From: Lachnospiraceae bacterium MC2017
GTDB taxonomy: Bacteria; Bacillota; Clostridia; Lachnospirales; Lachnospiraceae
Direction: 5' to 3'
NCBI GenBank assembly: GCA_000701625.1
Contig: JNJK01000005.1
Location: 211,660 to 275,659 of the forward strand
Length of the DNA: 64,000 bases
The translations under genes were made by a program, and so were the position numbers. The number at the start of each line of letters is the position of its first letter. Positions within the stretch are counted from its first letter, which is position 1. Shown here in pieces: positions 58,721 through 64,000 of the stretch. The notes under the pieces were generated by a model. That model searched no databases. It was not told where the DNA came from and saw nothing but the letters and a program-made list of their open reading frames with translations.

Positions 58721-60493
58721 TTACGATGCTTCTCCTACAGCTACCAGATTTCTAAAATCTTCATTTGTATCTATGAGATCATCGTATCTGCCCTCAGCTT
58801 CCACACAGCCGTCTTTCAAAAAAATGACTCTGTCTGCACTTCTGATCGTTGACAATCTATGTGCGATCATTATCGTCGCTCTTCCTTTTTTCAGATCATC
58901 TATGCCCTTATTAATTATCCTCTCGTTTTCCGCATCCAGATTTGCAGACGCTTCATCCAGTATCAGTACAGGGGAATCTTTTATCATAGCCTGAGCTATC
59001 GAGATCCGCTTTTTTTCTCCTCCGGATAGTCTCAGTCCATGCTCACCGAGAACCGTCTGATATCCGTCACCAAGTTTTCTTATGAATTCATCTGCTCCCG
59101 CACGCTTTGCCGCATCCTGCATTTCTTTGCCGCTGCACTCCGGATTTGCCATCATGATATTATTTTCCACCGTATCAGCAAAAAGAAATGCTTCCTGTGG
59201 TACAAGAGTTATCATTCTTTGCAGTTCTGACAGTTTATAATCCCTGATCTTTGCCCCTGCGACGGAGATACTTCCGTGATCCGTATCCCAAAATCTCAGG
59301 ATAAGTTTGGAAATAGTGGATTTCCCACATCCTGACGCTCCAACCAGCGCTACAGTCTCCCCTTTATCAACATGGAAAGACACATCCTTTAACACTTCCG
59401 TCTTTTCCTTATCACCTTCATTCGGATATCCAAATCCCACATGAGAAATCTCCAGAAAATGCTCTTTATCCGAAAACTGTCCCAAAACCTGCTCTTTTGT
59501 AAGCACTCCATCATCTCTGACATCCGGCTTACTTTCCAGAAGTCCCACAACTCTTCTCGCTGCGCCAAAAATTAGTCCGTAGTTATTACTCATATTCATT
59601 GCTTCCATGATAGGTACGAAAACGCCTGTTGCCATGAGAAATATCGGGAGCATGAATTTAGCAGGTATCACACCATTTTTTACAAGAATAACCGTCAGAA
59701 CATCTGATGAGAATCCGGCAATGCCGACTATCAGATTTAAGAAACTGCTGTCTCCTGCGCTTCTTTTTTCGTATGTAAGATATGCTTTCTGATATTCCTT
59801 CTGTGTCTTGGCAAAACGTTCCAGATATTTTTTATTCCATCCGAAGCTCAGAATATCCCTTAATCCCTGTACTCCGTCTACGATCTCAGCACTGACTTTA
59901 CCTGCTGCAGTCCTGACTTTACTACCCTGCATATTTGCTTTTGCCGCCTGATGTTTGGGAACCATTATCATTGCGATTATGAAAGGAATGATGAGGAGCG
60001 GTATCCATACAGAAAATACTCCCATAGAAATGAGCATGATGACCGGTACGCAGAAAGCCACAATGAGCTGAGCTATGACGTGTGCATAAAACCATTCCAA
60101 TAGTTCCACGTCTTCAAGAATTATACTTATATAATCTCCGCTTTGTTTTCCAACCATTGCCGCCGGAGAAAGTTCACTTATCTTGTCATAGGTCAGATCT
60201 CGAAGCTTCGTTAAGATCCTGTAGGTCACATCGTGAGAGATCAGTATATCCAGATATGAAAACACGGCATCTGCAATGATGAGACCGATAAGTGTTATGA
60301 GCAGCGTCGGTATCATAGCAAGATCATGCAGAAAGACCTTGCTTATCATAAATGACATCACAAATGAGATTGCGAGTGGCAGCAAAATAAAGATCATATT
60401 GCAGAGTATCGCAAAAAATAGAAAAACTCCGTATCCCTTTATATATTTTGATAATCTCACCGCATATCCAATGCGTGAACGTTCTTTTTCCAC
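58721..60493 (-). CDS. ABC half-transporter, second subunit of a YbtPQ/IrtAB-like pair
   Basis: A GTG at 60493, after GGAGG, gives 590 residues. Six membrane helices (about 1-310) are followed by an ATPase domain with GASGCGKST (Walker A), LSGGEKKRISIAQ and VLILDEASANLD (Walker B). The start directly follows the stop of the previous half-transporter. Such exporter-like pairs next to FecCD genes import iron-siderophores in other bacteria (YbtPQ, IrtAB), which the neighbours support. A plain multidrug exporter is the alternative. Confidence 0.85.
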   Translation of the reverse strand: MEKERSRIGYAVRLSKYIKGYGVFLFFAILCNMIFILLPLAISFVMSFMISKVFLHDLAMIPTLLITLIGLIIADAVFSYLDILISHDVTYRILTKLRDLTYDKISELSPAAMVGKQSGDYISIILEDVELLEWFYAHVIAQLIVAFCVPVIMLISMGVFSVWIPLLIIPFIIAMIMVPKHQAAKANMQGSKVRTAAGKVSAEIVDGVQGLRDILSFGWNKKYLERFAKTQKEYQKAYLTYEKRSAGDSSFLNLIVGIAGFSSDVLTVILVKNGVIPAKFMLPIFLMATGVFVPIMEAMNMSNNYGLIFGAARRVVGLLESKPDVRDDGVLTKEQVLGQFSDKEHFLEISHVGFGYPNEGDKEKTEVLKDVSFHVDKGETVALVGASGCGKSTISKLILRFWDTDHGSISVAGAKIRDYKLSELQRMITLVPQEAFLFADTVENNIMMANPECSGKEMQDAAKRAGADEFIRKLGDGYQTVLGEHGLRLSGGEKKRISIAQAMIKDSPVLILDEASANLDAENERIINKGIDDLKKGRATIMIAHRLSTIRSADRVIFLKDGCVEAEGRYDDLIDTNEDFRNLVAVGEAS

Positions 60494-62269
60494 TTATGCA
60501 ATACCTCCTGCAACCGCACTTTGTGATCCGGCATCCCACTGAGATCCCATTATCTTTCTGTATGTCTGATTTTTGTCTGCTAGTTCCTTATGCGTTCCCA
60601 CGGCCTCTATCACTCCATTGGAAAGGATACATATCTGATCCGCATTTTGAATAGTTGATAGTCTGTGAGCTATCATTAAAACAGTCTTGTCTTTACTTAA
60701 TCTGTCTATACTTTCTTGGATTTCCTTTTCATTTTTCCTGTCAAGTGATGAAGTCGCTTCATCTAGGATCAGGATAGGTGTATTCCTTAAGAAAGCTCTT
60801 GCTATAGCAATTCTCTGTTTCTCACCTCCGGAAAACCTCATTCCATCCTCTCCAAGAAGTGTGTCATATCCATTTGGTAAGGACTCAATAAACTCGTGGA
60901 TATTTGCCTGTGCGGCAGCCCCCTTTATCTCTTCATCCGTCGCATCAGGCTTTCCTATGGCGATATTTTCCCTGACCGTACCGTAAAAAAGATGGCCTTC
61001 CTGCCACACAACAGATACATATTTTTGTAGTTCACTGACATTATCCATGGTGATGATTTTGTCACCGAGTTTCAGTTTTCCCTCCGTCACTTCATAAAAT
61101 CCGGAAAGCAGATTTCCTATGGTGCTTTTTCCGCTGCCCGACTGACCGACGAGCGCTGTGACCGTATTATTTTTGAGCGTGAGATTTATGTTATGCAGTA
61201 CATTCCCATCTTCTTTTGTGTACGCAAAGCTAACATCTTCAAACCTGATGTCTTCGTTAAACTCTGCTTTTCTATCCGATTCAAAATGCCCTTCTCTCCT
61301 CATATAATTACTACGAGCATCGATCAACTGAATGATTCCCTGAGAAGCCGTGATCCCCTTATAACCGATGTGCCACGCAGGTATCAGGTTTAATAATGGT
61401 GTAAACCATGCGCTTATAAAAAACATGACATAGATCAGATAATCCGAATCCATCATCCCACGATATGCAAGATAAGCCGCTATCGCAGGACAAAATGCGG
61501 TGCCGAGCCTGCCAAAAAACTCCAGGCATCCATTCTCTATCATCGATATCTTCAGCTGACCCATAACCGTTTTTCTGAGTCTTTCTCCGGATGCATGTAT
61601 CTTCTTTTTCTGTTTCCCATCCGCTCTGAAAGCCTTTAAGGTCACGATTCCCTGTATTCCTTCCAGACAATCGGAGTAGTACTTTTCCTCAGCTTCCCAC
61701 TCTTTTTTACCTCTCTCACTCATGATCTTGTAAAAGCTCATGGGGCATATCAAAATCCCTGCCATGGCAGCGATCCCGACCATTGCTACGACCTTATTGA
61801 TGTTAAAAATTATGAACATGATAAAGAATGCGTTAAGGATGCCCGATATTGCCACAGGAATATACGCCGTATAGTAATTTCCCAGCCATTCAACTTTATT
61901 AAAAACAGTTGTCGCAACAGCTCCGGTCTGCTTGTCCGCCATATATTCCGGTCCGAGTGAGAAAAGCTTTTCGATCAGCCTGATACGCACGTTTTCTTTG
62001 ATCTTAGTACTGCAAACAGCCGCCATCACACTTTTTGTCCTAAGTACGGCGTACTGGAGCAATATGAGTATAAATAATATGGAGAATAAATATTTCGGCT
62101 CGACCACATCATATTTTCCGGAAGAACCGAGTATCTTTCGAATTATCATTGCAGTGCAAAAAGATATGCTCGTAGAAATGATCACAAACACGATATTCCA
62201 GAGACAGGTTATGAAAATCTCTTTCTCCGCTCCCTTTGCAAGCTTGATAAGAGCTTTATTGATAAACAT
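60494..62269 (-). CDS. ABC half-transporter, first subunit of a YbtPQ/IrtAB-like pair
   Basis: The ATG at 62269 follows AAAGGA by eight bases, giving 591 residues; a GTG 12 codons earlier lacks a site. Six membrane helices (about 1-310) precede the ATPase domain with GQSGSGKST, FSGGEKQRIAIARAF and ILILDEATSSLD. It pairs with the next gene to form a heterodimer. It is the first gene of the four-gene iron-chelate operon and divergent from the binding-protein gene, with two DtxR-like boxes between them. Confidence 0.87.
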   Translation of the reverse strand: MFINKALIKLAKGAEKEIFITCLWNIVFVIISTSISFCTAMIIRKILGSSGKYDVVEPKYLFSILFILILLQYAVLRTKSVMAAVCSTKIKENVRIRLIEKLFSLGPEYMADKQTGAVATTVFNKVEWLGNYYTAYIPVAISGILNAFFIMFIIFNINKVVAMVGIAAMAGILICPMSFYKIMSERGKKEWEAEEKYYSDCLEGIQGIVTLKAFRADGKQKKKIHASGERLRKTVMGQLKISMIENGCLEFFGRLGTAFCPAIAAYLAYRGMMDSDYLIYVMFFISAWFTPLLNLIPAWHIGYKGITASQGIIQLIDARSNYMRREGHFESDRKAEFNEDIRFEDVSFAYTKEDGNVLHNINLTLKNNTVTALVGQSGSGKSTIGNLLSGFYEVTEGKLKLGDKIITMDNVSELQKYVSVVWQEGHLFYGTVRENIAIGKPDATDEEIKGAAAQANIHEFIESLPNGYDTLLGEDGMRFSGGEKQRIAIARAFLRNTPILILDEATSSLDRKNEKEIQESIDRLSKDKTVLMIAHRLSTIQNADQICILSNGVIEAVGTHKELADKNQTYRKIMGSQWDAGSQSAVAGGIA

Positions 62270-62311
62270 CTGATTTTTCCTTTCCGCTAAAGTTGAATTG
62301 AACACGTGTTA

Positions 62312-62325
62312 TTAGTGTATGCTAA
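62312..62325. promoter_or_regulatory. DtxR-like box 1
   Basis: TTAGTGTATGCTAA has TTAG/CTAA arms around six bases, like the core of DtxR/IdeR operators. It lies about 45 bases before the ABC operon start. Confidence 0.5.
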
Positions 62326-62414
62326 CGTAATTAACGCGTCAACGCACTAAAATAACAACTTTTCTCAATACCATTTATTGCTAATTCAAGTTATGAATGG
62401 TACGATATTTCGGA

Positions 62415-62428
62415 TTAGTGTTGACTAA
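62415..62428. promoter_or_regulatory. DtxR-like box 2
   Basis: TTAGTGTTGACTAA, extended to ATTAGT/ACTAAT arms, matches box 1 at 10 of 14 positions or better. It lies about 45 bases before the binding-protein start. Iron-loaded repressor on both boxes could shut off both directions. Confidence 0.55.
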
Positions 62429-62470
62429 TTCATTTCATCAATTTTATGTACTTTACACATGGAGGAGAAT

Positions 62471-63550
62471 ATGAAGATCAAGAAAATCTTATCTGCATCA
62501 CTTGTTTTATGTATGAGTTTATCTCTCGCAGCCTGTACCGGAGAAACCTCTGCAAATGCAAATTCCGCATCTACTGAAGCTACATCAAGCGCAACGATCT
62601 CAGAGTCATCTGATGTATCTAATGATATATCCACTGCATCCGTTGCTGTAGAATCGCAAGACACGACTTACTCACCCGTAACTATCAAAAATATGGACAA
62701 CGATCTCGTATTCGAATCCGCCCCCGAAAAAGTCGTAGTTCTGTCCTACGATACAGCAGAGATTCTGGCAGCTCTCGGTCTAGAAGATAAGGTCATCGGA
62801 CTCGCAGAAGCTGACAGTTCAATCGATGATGTCCTGCCGGAATACCGTGACAATGTTTCAAAAATGCCTCTTATAGAAGGTCTTTCAAATGGTGTTCCTT
62901 CCCTCGAAACTGTTTTGGCAATGAATCCTGATTTTGTTTACGGTGCTTCCTATTCCTTTATGGAACAGAATGCCGGTAATGCATCTGATTATCTTGATTC
63001 CGGTATCAATGTCTATGGCTCTACCGGAACATATTCAGACGTGCCGACTATCGAAGACACCTATACTGATATAGAAAACCTTGGAAAAATCTTTGGCGTG
63101 GAGGACCGCGCACAGGCTCTTGTCAGCGATTTTAAGTCACGAGTTGATGCTATCACCTCAAACACAGATCCAAACTCTAAACTAACTGTATTTGTATATG
63201 ATTCCGAAGAAGATGCACCCTATACAGCAGGTGGAACAAGCCTTGAAAACGAACTTATAGAACTCGCAGGTGGAACTAATATCTACAAGGACCTCGATTC
63301 TGATTTCACCTCAGTTGCATGGGAAGATGTGATTGCAAAAAATCCTGACGTCATCCTCATCAATAAGTACGGGGACGAAAATGACGTTCAGAAAAAGATT
63401 GAATTTTTGAAAAACATGCCGGAGCTTGCCGACGTAACAGCTGTCAAGGAAGGCCGCTTCGTTTCCGCATCCATGCTCGCGATCTTCCCCAGCCTCCAGA
63501 ATGTAAATGTGATCGAAGATTTGAATAAATCACTTGATGAGTGGAAGTGA
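62471..63550 (+). CDS. Iron-chelate substrate-binding lipoprotein
   Basis: The ATG at 62471 follows GGAGGAGA; an ATG 12 bases earlier overlaps that site. The 359-residue protein has a lipoprotein signal (KILSASLVLCMSLSLAAC), a Ser/Thr linker to about residue 65, and a periplasmic-binding domain of the FecB/BtuF class: KVVVLSYDTAEILAALGLEDKVIGLA, LEDLETVLAMNPDFVYG-like segment, and VIAKNPDVILINKYGD. It catches a ferric siderophore, haem or cobalamin and hands it to the FecCD permease. Divergent from the ABC operon, it shares its putative iron boxes. Confidence 0.92.
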   Translation: MKIKKILSASLVLCMSLSLAACTGETSANANSASTEATSSATISESSDVSNDISTASVAVESQDTTYSPVTIKNMDNDLVFESAPEKVVVLSYDTAEILAALGLEDKVIGLAEADSSIDDVLPEYRDNVSKMPLIEGLSNGVPSLETVLAMNPDFVYGASYSFMEQNAGNASDYLDSGINVYGSTGTYSDVPTIEDTYTDIENLGKIFGVEDRAQALVSDFKSRVDAITSNTDPNSKLTVFVYDSEEDAPYTAGGTSLENELIELAGGTNIYKDLDSDFTSVAWEDVIAKNPDVILINKYGDENDVQKKIEFLKNMPELADVTAVKEGRFVSASMLAIFPSLQNVNVIEDLNKSLDEWK

Positions 63551-63568
63551 TTAATTTGCTTCAATAAA

Positions 63569-63760
63569 GTAAGCGTCATATATGCCCCCGGATTCCCATG
63601 CAGCTGATTTTTCTTCATAATGGTGTCGAAATCCGATCTGCCACATTGGAAGGTTGGAAAAATTGTAAGCGTCATATATGCCCCCGGATTCCCATGCAGC
63701 TGATTTTTCTTCATAATGGTGTCGAAATCCGATCTGCCACATTGGCAGGTTGGAAAAATT
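63569..63760. repeat. Tandem duplication (2 x 96 bp) of an IS66 left end
   Basis: Two 96-base units, 63569-63664 and 63665-63760, differ at one base (A at 63650, C at 63746). Each begins GTAAGCG followed by CCCCCGG, the form of an IS66-family terminal inverted repeat. They precede tnpA. Short direct repeats (GTTGGAAAAATTTACTT) continue to 63801. Confidence 0.85.
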
Positions 63761-63822
63761 TACTTTCATATTGTCTAAACGTTGGAAAAATTTACTTCCA
63801 ATGTGCCAAGGAAGGAGATTCG

Positions 63823-64000
63823 ATGCCCAAAGCTCTTTTTAAGTCTGATGATGAATTGTTTGAAGCAATCCAAAGATGTCGTACTAGCGGTATGACTGAT
63901 AAAGATTGGTGTGCTGCTAATGGAATCAGTCAAACCGCTCTTTATAGATACATCAGGAAATTGAAGAAAAAGTCATATGAGATTCCAAATCATACCAGGT
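63823..64000 (+). CDS. tnpA: IS66 family accessory protein TnpA, N-terminal part
   Basis: The frame is open from the ATG at 63823, five bases after AAGGAG, to the window end (59 residues). LFEAIQRCRTSGMTDKDWCAANGISQTALYRYIRKLKKK is the short helix-turn-helix of IS66 TnpA (IQ.CR.SG.....WC...GIS...FY.W...L type). TnpA and TnpB are needed with the TnpC transposase. The rest of the element lies to the right, outside the window. Confidence 0.88.
   Translation, partial: MPKALFKSDDELFEAIQRCRTSGMTDKDWCAANGISQTALYRYIRKLKKKSYEIPNHTR

Noticed and set aside
63388..63769. Minus-strand open frames over the end of the binding-protein gene and the IS66 ends
   Set aside because: They are composed of the 96-base repeat and antisense of a real gene; the repeated peptide results from the duplicated IS end.
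1..64000. tRNA, rRNA and prophage genes
   Set aside because: I looked for CCA-ended cloverleaf patterns, rRNA signatures and phage structural genes while reading, and saw none; a tRNAscan or Infernal run would be decisive.

Overview
The window reads as a piece of a Firmicutes chromosome, most likely from the Lachnospiraceae, with a Butyrivibrio-like rumen or gut anaerobe as my best guess. The reasons are the moderately AT-rich genes with strong AGGAGG-type ribosome binding sites, a proS gene behind a T-box leader, a lysine-rich DUF6465-type protein, a large secreted GH43 glycosidase, a solitary pta gene, clostridial C-GCAxxG-C-C proteins, and many intrinsic terminators. The species is inference. 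I found no rRNA, tRNA, CRISPR array or prophage. Most genes lie on the minus strand.

Left part (1-16.7 kb): a guanine deaminase cut by the window edge and xpt make a purine salvage pair, with an attenuator-like leader between them. Then come a methyltransferase, an MBOAT acyltransferase and its SGNH-like partner, and a very small microcompartment-type locus (eutP and two eutS-like genes without enzymes). Next are two coiled-coil proteins, a lysine-rich nucleoid-type protein, a secreted protein, and a huge acidic repeat protein that an in-frame TGA separates from the short gene before it. A Crp/Fnr regulator heads a small Fe-S operon (ferredoxin, NapH-like membrane protein, C-GCAxxG-C-C protein). 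An AraC regulator follows.

Middle (17-31.6 kb): brnQ, a PTS-like EIIC-EIIA protein whose EIIA has lost its phosphorylatable histidine, and an RsbU-type PP2C phosphatase in the same operon. After a lipoprotein gene comes the most interesting locus: a single-module NRPS-like enzyme (A-T-C) encoded between a MATE exporter and a dicarboxylate/amino-acid symporter. Each transporter appears to carry an RsbW-like ATPase domain. Two gene relics and a chemoreceptor follow.

Right part (31.6-64 kb): a 1336-residue GH43 enzyme; alkD; an amino-acid breakdown cluster (tryptophanase/tyrosine phenol-lyase family enzyme, SNF-type transporter, RidA) divergent from a YheO/DauR-type regulator, with TTATCA-N3/4-TGATAA palindromes between them; cheY; a secreted barnase-barstar pair followed by two tandem hypB genes; pta; an HPr-like protein without His15; uppP; and proS with its T-box. 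Beyond that is an unstable stretch with two damaged Rpn-family genes, an SDR, a HipA-like kinase and a MITE-like element. The end holds an iron-chelate uptake locus (FecCD, FecE, a YbtPQ/IrtAB-like ABC pair and a divergent binding protein) with two DtxR-like boxes, then the duplicated left end and first gene of an IS66-family element.
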